A DNA stretch of 64,000 nt, taken from assembly GCA_016871495.1 (NCBI GenBank), contig VHDF01000013.1:1-64000 (forward strand), in the 5' to 3' direction. The DNA comes from Verrucomicrobiota bacterium. Its GTDB lineage: Bacteria; Verrucomicrobiota; Verrucomicrobiia; Limisphaerales; VHDF01. The position numbers and the translations under genes are program-made. Below the pieces are notes generated by a model that had not been told where the DNA came from, did not search any database, and saw nothing but the letters and a program-made list of their open reading frames with translations. Shown here piece after piece: positions 14,787 through 24,083 of the stretch (position 1 is the stretch's first letter; the number at the start of each line of letters is the position of its first letter).

Positions 14787-17405
14787 ATGAGGGGATCGAG
14801 CCGGACAAGGGTCCAAAACTCCCTGGTCCGCGGACCGGGGAATTCCCAATTCATCTCGCCGCTTCAGCTTCGCATTCAAAGGTTCTCTCCCATTGACTTC
14901 AGCAAGAGGTTCCTCCCGCAAGCAATCAAACCCAAGTCCGCCCGCGCTTCGACGCAACAACACAACGATGGTGTCGTTCCTCCGACAGAATGGACGCCGA
15001 GCGTGGATTATGCTGAGGACTTGAAAGCACGTTGTCACGCTCGGGAGCCGCGCAAGGCCGGATCCCCGGCGGTGCCGCTCTGGCGAAGCCTTTGGATCGC
15101 CCGCCTTGATCAGCCCGTGCATGGCGCTTCCCTCGCTTTTCTTCGGATCGCGTTCGGATGCTTGATGTTTTTGGAAACACGTTCCCTTCAGGCGCCTTCT
15201 CCCATCACGAACCAGCATATTCCATTGGAAACCTATTTCTCCGGGTTCGATCTGAAATTTTCGCTTCCTTACGCATGGTTTTCCTGGGTGCCGATGCTTC
15301 CTCCTCAGGGTTTCGAGGTGCTCTGCGGCGTGCTTTCCATCTGCTCGCTGTCCGTGGCCCTGGGATTTGTTTTCCGCCTCTCCAGTTTGGGGCTCTTCCT
15401 GAGCTGGGGTTACTTGTTCGTGGTCGAATCAACACGCACTTACTGGCAAAGCCACTATTACCTCGAACTTCTCATCGCGGGGTTGCTCGTCCTCACCCCT
15501 GCCGCCAAGGCCGCCAGTGTGGACGGCTGGCTCCGGCGTCGTTCGAAACCAGACCGTCGAGTGCCGGGATGGACCGTGATCCTTCTCCGAGGTCAGCTGT
15601 TCTTGGCCTACCTTTTCGGGGGCATCTCCAAGCTGAACGCGGACTGGCTTTTGGACGCCACTCCGGTGCGCTGGTTCCTCACGCGGGACCATGTCACTGC
15701 GCCACTGATCCCTTACCTGTCGTCCACGCAACTCGCTTTCGTCAAAGAGTTCCTCCATCAGCCTGGTCTCGCCTTTGGCATCAGCTACGCCGGGTGCCTC
15801 TTCGATTTGACTGCGGGCGCGCTGCTGCTGATTCCGCGCACCCGATGGTTCGGCCTGGGTTGCATGACCGTGTTTCATTTTACCAACCGGTTCGTGATAT
15901 TTGACGATATTGACTGGTTCCCATTGCTCGGCCTTCTTTCCGCCACCATTTTTCTCGAGCCGGACTGGCCCCTCCGTTTTTGGGGATGGTTGCGTCACCC
16001 GCGCTGGCGCTCGCCAGATTGGAGCTGGTTTTGGCCCGGCTTGGGCCTCGTTCCGGGCGTCGGGGCCCTGTTGGGTTGGAAGATGAGGAGCGCCCCACCA
16101 CCTGCACCATCCTCCTCCATGACCCCTTGGCCCGTCCACTGGGGAGCCCGATTCACCTTGATTTGGCTCCTCCTCCAAGGGGTCCTACCGATGCGGCACT
16201 TCTTGATCGCGGGCGATGCTCGCCTGACGGCGGAGGGGCTGCCCTTCAGCTGGCGTCTCAAAGCGGATGTTTATCAAACCGCCACCTGCGAGATCTCCAT
16301 TCATGATCCACAGCTCTTGACTTCACCAGCCAGCTCCAACCACTTCTCATGGGGAAACTATCAGGGGGCTCCACTGCTTTTTCGAAAAGTCGATGCGGGA
16401 AGACTGCCCTGGACCACTCTCCCTGAAATGGTCGTGCTTCTGGAGCCCATCGTAGGCTATCGAATTCTCTATAATCCCTTCGGCGCTCCAGAAAAGATCA
16501 GCGATGAAAGCCAGGCAAGGTCGCGCGCTTCCAAGCTCTGGAGGGAACTTTACGGGCGCGAGCCGGAAAGGATCCAAACGGCCGTGGCTCCCAAGGACGC
16601 CTTCTACCACCTCTGGAACCGGCTCAGTCGAAGGGACCAAAGCGAAGTGTCCGCCGCCTTTGCGGGATCCACCCGGACTCCCGCCTCCGCCGCCATTCAA
16701 AGCGTCTTGGGCTATCTCCAATCTCAACCCGATGGCGGATGGGGAGGAGAATCCGGTCTGGACGCCCATCACGGACCGCCGGAGGAGCTCTTCTCTTTCC
16801 TGCGCACTTTCCCGCCCTTCCTCCTTGATGGTTCCGAACAACCTCATGGCCCATTCCTTTTGCTGGAAGACTCCGAGGTCTTGGACTTGGATGCGCGGGG
16901 AGCAGGAAGAATCCGCGAGCATCATTGGAACCGGGGATTTCTGCACACCTCCCCTGCCCCCCTCCATCCTCCTTCATCGATCCCGATCACCGTATTGACG
17001 ATGGACTCGGGATTAGGGGTGCGCGGTTTCATGCCACAGACGTTCGTCATGAACCGCCTCCGGCAACCCTCGATGCCCCCGCGTGTGGTCTGGAATCATG
17101 TCCGGGACGCGACCAAGTCGAAGCTTCTTCATATCGGTTACAACCCATTCCTCCTGCGTCGCTACGCGTTGCGAGTGGCCGCGTGGTGGGAAGCGCGCTA
17201 CGGACGCCGCCCCAAAGTGCTTGCCGCTACTGCGGTTTCCTTGAATCGCCGCCCCTTCCAACCCGTGGTCGATCCTGGAGTGGACCTGGCCTCCACCCAA
17301 GTCCACCCCTGGAAACACAATGCGTGGATTTTAGATCTGGAGACACCGCGCATCCCGCGAGAGGCCCTGTCGCAAACTTGGACCCGAGACGCCCGTCGTC
17401 CTTAG
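14787..17405 (+). CDS. HTTM (vitamin K-dependent carboxylase-like) membrane protein
   Basis: The protein has about 873 residues from the ATG at 14787, preceded by GGGGAA. A poorly conserved N-terminus of about 95 residues is followed by an HTTM-type region (WRSLWIARLDQPVHGASLAFLRIAFGCLMFLE...; YYLELLIAGLLVLTP; AYLFGGISKLNADWLLDATPVRWFL; CMTVFHFTNRFVIFDDIDWFPLLGLLSATIF). This matches bacterial homologues of gamma-glutamyl carboxylase. More membrane spans follow and a soluble C-terminal half that I do not recognise. Bacterial HTTM proteins rarely have a known activity. The start is uncertain: an in-frame GTG at 15072 begins just before the conserved block. An MBL-fold gene starts divergently 39 bases away. 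Confidence 0.75.
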   Translation: MRGSSRTRVQNSLVRGPGNSQFISPLQLRIQRFSPIDFSKRFLPQAIKPKSARASTQQHNDGVVPPTEWTPSVDYAEDLKARCHAREPRKAGSPAVPLWRSLWIARLDQPVHGASLAFLRIAFGCLMFLETRSLQAPSPITNQHIPLETYFSGFDLKFSLPYAWFSWVPMLPPQGFEVLCGVLSICSLSVALGFVFRLSSLGLFLSWGYLFVVESTRTYWQSHYYLELLIAGLLVLTPAAKAASVDGWLRRRSKPDRRVPGWTVILLRGQLFLAYLFGGISKLNADWLLDATPVRWFLTRDHVTAPLIPYLSSTQLAFVKEFLHQPGLAFGISYAGCLFDLTAGALLLIPRTRWFGLGCMTVFHFTNRFVIFDDIDWFPLLGLLSATIFLEPDWPLRFWGWLRHPRWRSPDWSWFWPGLGLVPGVGALLGWKMRSAPPPAPSSSMTPWPVHWGARFTLIWLLLQGVLPMRHFLIAGDARLTAEGLPFSWRLKADVYQTATCEISIHDPQLLTSPASSNHFSWGNYQGAPLLFRKVDAGRLPWTTLPEMVVLLEPIVGYRILYNPFGAPEKISDESQARSRASKLWRELYGREPERIQTAVAPKDAFYHLWNRLSRRDQSEVSAAFAGSTRTPASAAIQSVLGYLQSQPDGGWGGESGLDAHHGPPEELFSFLRTFPPFLLDGSEQPHGPFLLLEDSEVLDLDARGAGRIREHHWNRGFLHTSPAPLHPPSSIPITVLTMDSGLGVRGFMPQTFVMNRLRQPSMPPRVVWNHVRDATKSKLLHIGYNPFLLRRYALRVAAWWEARYGRRPKVLAATAVSLNRRPFQPVVDPGVDLASTQVHPWKHNAWILDLETPRIPREALSQTWTRDARRP

Positions 17406-17447
17406 GGAGGGGCTCGCTGGATTCGGTATTTAGTCCGGGCCATCCGG

Positions 17448-17840
17448 CTATTCACGAGCGGAGACGTAGGCCTTGCGAGCCGCGAACTCCAGATCGACAC
17501 GGGGCCAATCGTCCCGAAAGAGAGTGAAGGTCACCCATTCCGGACCACATTCCGGAATGGCTTCCGCCCCGGATGCCAAGGCGCGGACTTTCATGCGGTC
17601 GTCCAACCGAAACGCGACCGCGTTCATGCCGTACGCGAACGAGAATATCGTGCCACCGGTGGAGGCGATTTCACAGCCATGGGATGTTGGACGTGACCCG
17701 TGCCTCTGAACATCGCCCAACAGCTTCAAAGCCTCACCGAAAGCTTGCGTGATGTCCGAATGGGCGCTGAGGTTCGCCGAAAATGCCAGCACCCGGGAAT
17801 TCCGGTGAGTGCGAAGCGCTTCTGGAACTTCTCGGCTCAT
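17448..17840 (-). CDS. Hypothetical protein
   Basis: A 130-residue protein with an ATG start that I do not recognise. It is soluble-looking with no signal peptide or membrane span. The middle (GTIFSFAYGMNAVAFRLDDRMKVRALASGAEAIPECGPEWVTFTLFRDDWPRVDLEFAARKAYVSARE) alternates hydrophobic and charged residues as in a compact alpha/beta domain and reads like a real protein. It is convergent with the HTTM gene and precedes nothing obvious in its pathway. The call rests on coding texture and position between genes without overlap. Confidence 0.6.
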   Translation of the reverse strand: MSREVPEALRTHRNSRVLAFSANLSAHSDITQAFGEALKLLGDVQRHGSRPTSHGCEIASTGGTIFSFAYGMNAVAFRLDDRMKVRALASGAEAIPECGPEWVTFTLFRDDWPRVDLEFAARKAYVSARE

Positions 17841-17902
17841 GCCGCCACGTGAGTTGCGAATCCGGTCGAGACCTGATTCTCCATCACTAACCTCACCTGC
17901 CC

Positions 17903-18823
17903 TTAGCGCCGAATCAATCCCCCCACCCCGGAGGGCAAGCGATGCAGGATGGAAACCTCCTGTTCGCTCAATGCACGATTGAACACGGAGAGTTCGTCAT
18001 ACATGCCAATGTAGGAAAGCCCGATCATCATGTGGGCCGCCTCCAGATCCCAATGATAGGTCTGGACTCGCGGCGAAAGCATCGCGGCCGGCTTCCCGTC
18101 CAGGTACAGCCGCGCCAAGCCATCGCCTTCGCCCGTATTAAATCCTTCCCACGTAAACACGACGTGGGTCCATCGGTCCCCCGCGAAGGGCGGCTGCAAC
18201 ACCGTGGTCAACGGCTTCTCTTCAAACGGAATATCATCCCATTTTCGATTGCCTGGATTCCACACCTTGAAATCGGCGTAGGCGCCGAGCCGGAACGGGA
18301 TCGAGTTGGTCTTCTTTTCGAACTCGACGAAAAACGAGGCATCATTCCAGTCCTTCGGCGTGATTTGAATCGGATCGCAATATCCCTGAGCCAGTTCCCG
18401 AGCGGGATCCACCTTGAGCCACAAGGAGACCGTCCCCGCCCATGGCCCGGTCGAGTACGCCACGTTGTCCTTGGCTTTGAAGAACACCGCCTCCGGAATC
18501 TTTTTCGTAAACCGCAGGGCATGACCAAACCGGCCCTGGTCTTTCACCATCTCGACCGTCCCCTGGGCCGGCAATCCGGGCACAGGCACGCGCGGACGTT
18601 TGGTGGACACCGCATGATAGAGCTGGCCGTCACCCCGTGCCCAATCCGCGTTCAATCCATGATCAAAGGAAGCATGAAAAGTCAGCGCGCTCCGCAGCTC
18701 CGAGGACTTCCCGCCACCGACCGTGCCACAACCCGTCAAGCCCAACACAAACAGCGCAACGAGTCCTGGCAGTGCAATTCTGGAAACCGAACACCCGATC
18801 AGAGTTGAATGGGGAGTGAACAT
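17903..18823 (-). CDS. LamG-like domain lipoprotein
   Basis: A 306-residue secreted protein. The signal peptide ends in a lipobox, ALFVLGLTGCGTVGGG, so it is probably lipid-anchored at the cysteine. The rest is a concanavalin A/LamG-like beta-sandwich: SALTFHASFDHGLNADWARGDG, GRFGHALRFTKKIPEAVFFKAKDN, GTVSLWLKVDP, DRWTHVVFTWEGF, ARLYLDGKPAAMLSPR, IGLSYIGMYDELSVFNRALSEQEVSILH. Such domains bind carbohydrate or protein ligands. A GAGG ribosome-binding site precedes the ATG. Family A copy 2 lies about 66 bases upstream, inside its likely promoter region. Confidence 0.85.
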   Translation of the reverse strand: MFTPHSTLIGCSVSRIALPGLVALFVLGLTGCGTVGGGKSSELRSALTFHASFDHGLNADWARGDGQLYHAVSTKRPRVPVPGLPAQGTVEMVKDQGRFGHALRFTKKIPEAVFFKAKDNVAYSTGPWAGTVSLWLKVDPARELAQGYCDPIQITPKDWNDASFFVEFEKKTNSIPFRLGAYADFKVWNPGNRKWDDIPFEEKPLTTVLQPPFAGDRWTHVVFTWEGFNTGEGDGLARLYLDGKPAAMLSPRVQTYHWDLEAAHMMIGLSYIGMYDELSVFNRALSEQEVSILHRLPSGVGGLIRR

Positions 18824-18888
18824 GATGCCTCAACCCTCAGACAAAGCCCGGCAGAAGTCGAGCCTGGCTGACGAGCGCTCCCGATCAC

Positions 18889-19022
18889 CGGTGCATCCCG
18901 ATGTTGCCGGGGATGCAGGTAGGGCGCGTCCGTCCCGGCGCGCCGCCGGAGCATGATGTTTTGCATCCAGTGGGCGGCGGGCTGGGACAGGCCGGCCCTA
19001 CCAACAACATCGGGATACACGG
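18889..19022 (+). mobile_element. Family A MITE-like palindromic element, copy 2
   Basis: This 134-bp copy has the same inverted ends and internal inverted arms as copies 1 and 3. It is flanked by a perfect 9-bp direct repeat CCCGATCAC (18880-18888 and 19023-19031). The right copy of the duplication contains the signal peptidase stop codon (19028-19030, TGA on the minus strand). The insertion thus hit the very end of that gene and the duplication kept it intact. The element now separates lepB from the LamG lipoprotein gene. Confidence 0.9.
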
Positions 19023-19027
19023 CCCGA

Positions 19028-19612
19028 TCACCGAATCCTCCAAACTCGCACCAAACCTTCCACCCGTTCGAGCGGCGTCGGCCCCCAAGCGCGCCCGTCG
19101 TGACTCGACAGGGTGTTGTCCCCGAGCAAAAGCACCTCTCGATCTCCCAACACGACGAAGCTTTGGCCGTTGGGAAATCTTCGAGCCATGGCAGGGTCGC
19201 TCCCTGCGGCCCGCAGCGCTTCCGCATGAGCATATCCCCCGGAAACCAGACCCCATCGAAAATCGTTCGAGCTTGCCCCCGGACTGTCTGAACGGGATCG
19301 AATCGCCAGCCGGCCATCGTCTTCAATGGACACTCGCTCACCCGGTAACCCCGCCAATCGTTTGAGGTAAATACGCCCCGCATCGAGTCCCGGGATCCCG
19401 GGCGATCCTCGAAATGCGACGATGTCGCCTCGCCCCGGGCGCCTCCAATGAAACGTCCACTGATCGATCCATACCCAGTCTCCTGGCTCCAGCGCGGGCG
19501 CCATCGATGCCGAGGAAATGGTCGCGGGATAAATGAAGAAGGCCCTTACCGCGAGGCCGGAAACCACCGCCGCAAACGCCGCCGCCAAGATGCCGTTCAG
19601 TCCACGTGCCAC
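19028..19612 (-). CDS. lepB: Signal peptidase I, short paralogue
   Basis: S26 signal peptidase (194 residues) that cleaves Sec and Tat signal peptides at the outer face of the inner membrane. It has one N-terminal span (GILAAAFAAVVSGLAVRAFFI), the catalytic Ser block ISSASMAPALEPGD, the general-base Lys in IYLKRLAGLPGE and the C-terminal box LLLGDNTLSSHDGRAWG. It starts with GTG and overlaps the end of the longer paralogue by 16 bases, so the two form a tandem, translationally linked pair. Confidence 0.92.
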   Translation of the reverse strand: MARGLNGILAAAFAAVVSGLAVRAFFIYPATISSASMAPALEPGDWVWIDQWTFHWRRPGRGDIVAFRGSPGIPGLDAGRIYLKRLAGLPGERVSIEDDGRLAIRSRSDSPGASSNDFRWGLVSGGYAHAEALRAAGSDPAMARRFPNGQSFVVLGDREVLLLGDNTLSSHDGRAWGPTPLERVEGLVRVWRIR

Positions 19613-20784
19613 CCGAATCGGTCACTTAAGGGCCAGAACACGAAGCCCGACTTGCCAATCACGTATTCCCTCGGAAAGTCACCCCAGGCCCGGGAATCAT
19701 GACTGTTCATGGTGTTGTCGCCCATGGTTAAATAATGCCCCGGACGCACCACGAACTCCGCCTTCCCATCGGGGAAGAGTGGCGCAATGCCCCCTTTTCC
19801 GTTCTGCCTTGCCACGGTGTCGTTGACATGCCCCGACCAAACGTCCGTCTTTGGCCGGCTGGATGGGGAAAAGGCATACAAGTTTTCGAAATACCGCGTC
19901 GAGGAGTCGAGACGCTTGCCGTCGATGACCAGGTGGCGGTCGTCTCCCACTTGCACCTTTTCGCCCCCCATCGCCACCAGTCGCTTGATGTAATGGGTAT
20001 GCCTGATCAGACCTTCTTTGGTCCGGGATTCGAACACAACCGTTTCGCCCCGCCGAGGCTGGCGAAAATTGTAGGTCAGAGTGTTCACAAATAAATGATC
20101 CCCGCTCGTCATCCTGAATCGAACCATGTCCTGACCGGATTTGAAAGCCTGACCGGGATACAGTCCGGCGTACTCGTAGAATTTCTCCGGAGGAAACCAA
20201 ACATGATAGGGCTTGTCCCCCACCACAAAGGTCAGCCGTTTGATGAAGGGAAAAATCGTTTTCGCATCGCGCATGTCCCGGACCTGACCATCGGCCTCCG
20301 CGACCACACGGTAGTACTTTCGCCCATACAACCACGACTCGGCCCATTTTTTGAGCCCGGTGGGATTCTTGATTTCGGGGCGGTGCAGCAGGTTTTCCGT
20401 GGTAATGCCCCAGAGCGTGGGCTGGGCGGAGCCCGAGGGAATCGCCATGGGCTGAAAGAAAAACGCCCGGCAGGCCAGCACGACGGAAGCCACCACCAGC
20501 AGCATCTCGATGTGTTCCCGCAGGCTGGGGCTCGGATACGGCTTCAAACGGCGGTTGGCGACTTCCTCCAGCACCGTGACCGCCGCCATGATCGGCTCAC
20601 GCCCGGAGGCCGTCATGATCTGGGCGCGAAACACACGCCTGGCCTCGTCCAATTCCGCCAGAGCGTCCGGAGCCAGGAGGTCGCGCTGAGCCTGGCGCAC
20701 CTTGCGAACCTGGCTTCCAAACTCCACCGCCTGGCGAAAAGTCCGGCTCGTGAACCATTTGAAAATCCATCGCATCGTTTCCAT
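19597..20784 (-). CDS. lepB: Signal peptidase I, long paralogue
   Basis: S26 signal peptidase of 395 residues. An N-terminal cytoplasmic helical region (about 1-90) precedes one membrane span (HIEMLLVVASVVLACRAFFFQ). The catalytic block reads AIPSGSAQPTLWG: the Ser is kept, but the usual Met-X after it is Ala-Gln. The base Lys is in HYIKRLVAMGGEKV and the last box is TMGDNTMNSHDSRAWGDFP. An insertion of about 100 residues between the Ser and Lys blocks is typical of Verrucomicrobia/Planctomycetes enzymes. It lies 23 bases after lepA, the classic lepA-lepB order. Confidence 0.93.
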   Translation of the reverse strand: METMRWIFKWFTSRTFRQAVEFGSQVRKVRQAQRDLLAPDALAELDEARRVFRAQIMTASGREPIMAAVTVLEEVANRRLKPYPSPSLREHIEMLLVVASVVLACRAFFFQPMAIPSGSAQPTLWGITTENLLHRPEIKNPTGLKKWAESWLYGRKYYRVVAEADGQVRDMRDAKTIFPFIKRLTFVVGDKPYHVWFPPEKFYEYAGLYPGQAFKSGQDMVRFRMTSGDHLFVNTLTYNFRQPRRGETVVFESRTKEGLIRHTHYIKRLVAMGGEKVQVGDDRHLVIDGKRLDSSTRYFENLYAFSPSSRPKTDVWSGHVNDTVARQNGKGGIAPLFPDGKAEFVVRPGHYLTMGDNTMNSHDSRAWGDFPREYVIGKSGFVFWPLSDRFGWHVD

Positions 20785-20807
20785 AAGGCAGTCCGGGGAT
20801 TCCGGGC

Positions 20808-22598
20808 TCAGGACTTGAGGACCTGGATGAAGGCTTCCTGCGGAATGTTCACGCTGCCGATGGATTTCATCCTCTTCTTGCCCTCCTTCTGCTTCTCGAG
20901 CAGCTTGCGCTTCCGCGAAATGTCACCGCCGTAGCATTTCGCCGTCACGTCTTTTCGCAGGGCGCTCACGGTTTCGCGCGCGATGAACTTCCCCCCAATC
21001 GCAGCTTGAATGGCAACTTGGTACTGCTGCCGCGGAATCACTTCCTTCAACTTCGTCGCCAGCATGCGCCCGCGGTATTCGGCCTTGTCCCGGTGCACAA
21101 TGCACGAAAACGCATCCACCGTTTCCCCATTGACCAGCATGTCCAGTTTGACCATGTCCGAAGCCTTCAACGGCCCCAGTTCGTAATCCATCGAGCCAAA
21201 CCCGCGCGTGATGCTCTTGATGCGGTCATGGAAATCAATGAGGATTTCGTTGAGCGGCAGGTCGCAGGTGAGCATCACCCGGCGCGAGTCCAGGGTTTCG
21301 GTATGCACCACCGTACCCCGCTTCTCCGAAATCAAAGCCATGATGTCGCCGATCGATTCATTGGGACAAATGACGAAGGCTTGGACCGTGGGTTCCCGGA
21401 TCTCGGCGATGTAATTCGGCTCCGGAAGATACGCCGGATTATCGATATGTTTCACCTCCCCGTTGGACATCACAACCTCGTAAACCACGCTGGGATACGT
21501 CGCGATAATGTCCATGTCGTATTCGCGCCGGAGCCGTTCCTGCACGATTTCAAGGTGCAGGAGCCCGAGGAAACCGCACCGGAACCCGAATCCCAGCGCC
21601 ACGGAACTCTCGGATTGGTAGACAAACGCGGAGTCGTTGAGCTGGAGCTTGGCCAAATTGGATTTCAAGTGCTCGTAATCGGCGGTGTTGATCGGATAAA
21701 TTCCACTGAACACCATCGGATTGATTTCCTGAAAGCCCGGCAGGGCCGGTGAAGGAAGTCGCGAATCGGTCAGGGTGTCGCCCATTTTCACGTCCTTGGG
21801 CGTCTTGATGTTCGCCGTGATGTAACCGGTCTCGCCGGTTTCCAGCTTCTCGCGAACGTAGGGCTTCGGATTGAAGCTTCCCACCTCCTTGATCTCAACC
21901 GTCTTCCCGGAATGCAGCATCTTCACCTGCAATCCGGCCCGAAGCTCGCCATTGAACACACGCACGTGCGTGACCACGCCCTTGTAAGTGTCAAAGTAAG
22001 AATCAAACAACAGCGCCTGCATCGAACGTTCGTTGGTGGACTTGGGCGGCGGCACCCGCGCCACAATCGCTTCCAGGATATCCTCGATCCCGATGCCTTC
22101 CTTGGCGCTGGCCAGAATCGCGGTGTCCGCCGGAATCGCCAGAATGTCCTCCAGTTGCGATTTCGTCAGTTCCACATTGGCGTGCGGCAAATCAATCTTG
22201 TTGATGACCGGGATGATCTCCAGCTTCTGCTTCATGGCCAGATGAACGTTGGCCACGGTCTGCGCCTCCACACCCTGCGCCGCGTCGATGATCAACAGCG
22301 CGCCCTCGCACGCGCTCAAGCTTCGCGACACCTCGTAGGAAAAATCCACATGACCCGGAGTGTCGATCAGGTTCAGCTCATAAGTTTCGCCGTTCTTCGC
22401 CTGATAAAGCATCGTGACCGGATGCGCTTTGATCGTAATCCCGCGCTCCCGCTCCAAATCCATCGAGTCCAGTAGCTGGTCCTGCATCTCGCGCGTGGCC
22501 ACGGTGCCCGTCCGGTGAAGGAGGCGGTCCGAAAGGGTCGTCTTCCCATGGTCAATATGGGCGATGATGCTGAAATTCCGAATATGTGCCGTGTCCAT
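20808..22598 (-). CDS. lepA: Elongation factor 4 (LepA)
   Basis: A ribosome-bound translational GTPase of 596 residues, normal length. G-domain motifs are visible: AHIDHGKTTLSDRLL, the switch II region DTPGHVDFSYEVSRSLSACEGALLIIDA, and NKIDLPHA. The LepA-specific C-terminus is present (VTAKCYGGDISRKRKLLEKQKEGKKRMKSIGSVNIPQEAFIQVLK). LepA affects ribosome assembly and stalled translation. It is the first gene of a lepA-lepB-lepB run. Confidence 0.98.
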   Translation of the reverse strand: MDTAHIRNFSIIAHIDHGKTTLSDRLLHRTGTVATREMQDQLLDSMDLERERGITIKAHPVTMLYQAKNGETYELNLIDTPGHVDFSYEVSRSLSACEGALLIIDAAQGVEAQTVANVHLAMKQKLEIIPVINKIDLPHANVELTKSQLEDILAIPADTAILASAKEGIGIEDILEAIVARVPPPKSTNERSMQALLFDSYFDTYKGVVTHVRVFNGELRAGLQVKMLHSGKTVEIKEVGSFNPKPYVREKLETGETGYITANIKTPKDVKMGDTLTDSRLPSPALPGFQEINPMVFSGIYPINTADYEHLKSNLAKLQLNDSAFVYQSESSVALGFGFRCGFLGLLHLEIVQERLRREYDMDIIATYPSVVYEVVMSNGEVKHIDNPAYLPEPNYIAEIREPTVQAFVICPNESIGDIMALISEKRGTVVHTETLDSRRVMLTCDLPLNEILIDFHDRIKSITRGFGSMDYELGPLKASDMVKLDMLVNGETVDAFSCIVHRDKAEYRGRMLATKLKEVIPRQQYQVAIQAAIGGKFIARETVSALRKDVTAKCYGGDISRKRKLLEKQKEGKKRMKSIGSVNIPQEAFIQVLKS

Positions 22599-22649
22599 GC
22601 TATGTCGACTACCGCAAAAACAACCGCGTGACCATAATGGCCGAAACGC

Positions 22650-24062
22650 TCATGAAAAGCAGATTCTCCGGGCCATCCGCTTCCCCGTCTCCACCATCCG
22701 GGCCGCTCCCGCCTCCGTCGCCGCCTCCGCATAAATCCGCAAGACCGGTTCCGTCCCCGATCCCCGAACCATCAGCCACGAACCATCCCTCGCGGTGTAC
22801 TTCACCCCGTCAAAACTCTGCACCTTTTCCACCGGCGAATTCAGCAGTTTCGCGGGCGGATGGTTCCGGCAAGCTTCCATCAACTCCGCCCGGCGCTCGA
22901 CCGGAAAATGCGTGTCCAAGCGGGCGTAGCGATGCGGACCGTATTTCCTTTCCAGGCCCGCGAGCAGTTTTTCCAAAGGTCGCCTCTCCACCGCCAGCAT
23001 TTCCAACAGCATCAGACCGGCCAGAATGCCGTCCCGCTCCGGGATATGTCCCGGAAAACCAATCCCTCCGCTCTCCTCCGCCCCGAGAAGCACGCCCCCC
23101 TTCAACATCTCCGCCGCGATGTACTTGAAACCCACTCCGGTTTCAACCAGGGGCAAGCCGGCGTCGGCGCACATCTTGTCGATCATGGACGTGGTCGTCA
23201 GCGCCTTCACCACCCGGCCCTGGAGTCCGCGATGGACCGATAAATGCCGCAAGAGCAGGGCGATAATCGCGTGCGTGGTGAGCGCCCCGCCCCGCCCCGT
23301 CATCCCGCCCACCCGATCGGCGTCGCCGTCCGTCACCAGGCACAGGTCGTGCGGATGCTTGCGAAGAAAGGCGCTGGAGCGGGAGTAATTCGCCGGAACC
23401 GGCTCCGGATTAATGCCGCCAAAGAAGGGATCATGGGTTGCATTCAGCGTGGTCACACGGCAACTCGTGCCCTTCAACAATCGGTCGAAACATCCCGCCC
23501 CCACGCCAAACAGCGCCTCGTGCGCGAAGCGAAGACCGGATCCCGCGACGAGCTTGAAGTCCACCAATTGCTTTAGACGCCGCAAGTGCGCGGTCGTAAA
23601 ATCGTGGATCTCGATCGCATCCTCCCGGGCTTCCCCTGCGGGGACTTCCAGCTCCAAGCACGCCTCGATCCGCTGGCAAAGCGCCGGGTCCGCGGAGCCC
23701 CCGAAATGGGCCTTCACTTTGAATCCGTTGAACCGGGGGGGATTGTGGCTCGCGGTCAGCATCACTCCTCCAACCGCCTCGTGTTCGACCACGGCCAGAG
23801 ACAACGCCGGAGTCGGAAGCGGCGCCGGGGACATCAGCACTTCGAAGCCCCGGGCCGTCATGACTTCCGCCGTCGTCCTCGCGAAGCGATCACTTAAGAA
23901 TCGGCGGTCGAATCCGACCACCACCCTCTTTCTCCGTCCCGCCGTGGGCTCCTTCAACCAAACCCTCGCCGTGGCGTCCGCCACCCGCGCCACGTTGTCG
24001 AACGTGAAGCCCTCGGCAATCACGGCCCGCCATCCGTCCGTTCCAAATCGAATGTTCTCCAT
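22650..24062 (-). CDS. Phosphoglucomutase/phosphomannomutase family protein
   Basis: An alpha-D-phosphohexomutase of 470 residues that moves phosphate between C1 and C6 of a hexose. The active-site serine loop is TASHNPPRFNG, the magnesium loop TDGDADRVGG, the sugar-specificity loop GAEESGGIGFPGHIPERDG and the phosphate-binding loop VRGSGTEPVLRIYAEA. The start MENIRFGTDGWRAVIAE is typical of the broad PGM/PMM group. Whether the main substrate is glucose or mannose phosphate cannot be fixed. It starts 21 bases after rpe ends, so both are probably co-transcribed. Confidence 0.93.
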   Translation of the reverse strand: MENIRFGTDGWRAVIAEGFTFDNVARVADATARVWLKEPTAGRRKRVVVGFDRRFLSDRFARTTAEVMTARGFEVLMSPAPLPTPALSLAVVEHEAVGGVMLTASHNPPRFNGFKVKAHFGGSADPALCQRIEACLELEVPAGEAREDAIEIHDFTTAHLRRLKQLVDFKLVAGSGLRFAHEALFGVGAGCFDRLLKGTSCRVTTLNATHDPFFGGINPEPVPANYSRSSAFLRKHPHDLCLVTDGDADRVGGMTGRGGALTTHAIIALLLRHLSVHRGLQGRVVKALTTTSMIDKMCADAGLPLVETGVGFKYIAAEMLKGGVLLGAEESGGIGFPGHIPERDGILAGLMLLEMLAVERRPLEKLLAGLERKYGPHRYARLDTHFPVERRAELMEACRNHPPAKLLNSPVEKVQSFDGVKYTARDGSWLMVRGSGTEPVLRIYAEAATEAGAARMVETGKRMARRICFS

Positions 24063-24083
24063 GCGAATGAGGTTCCAGGATCG

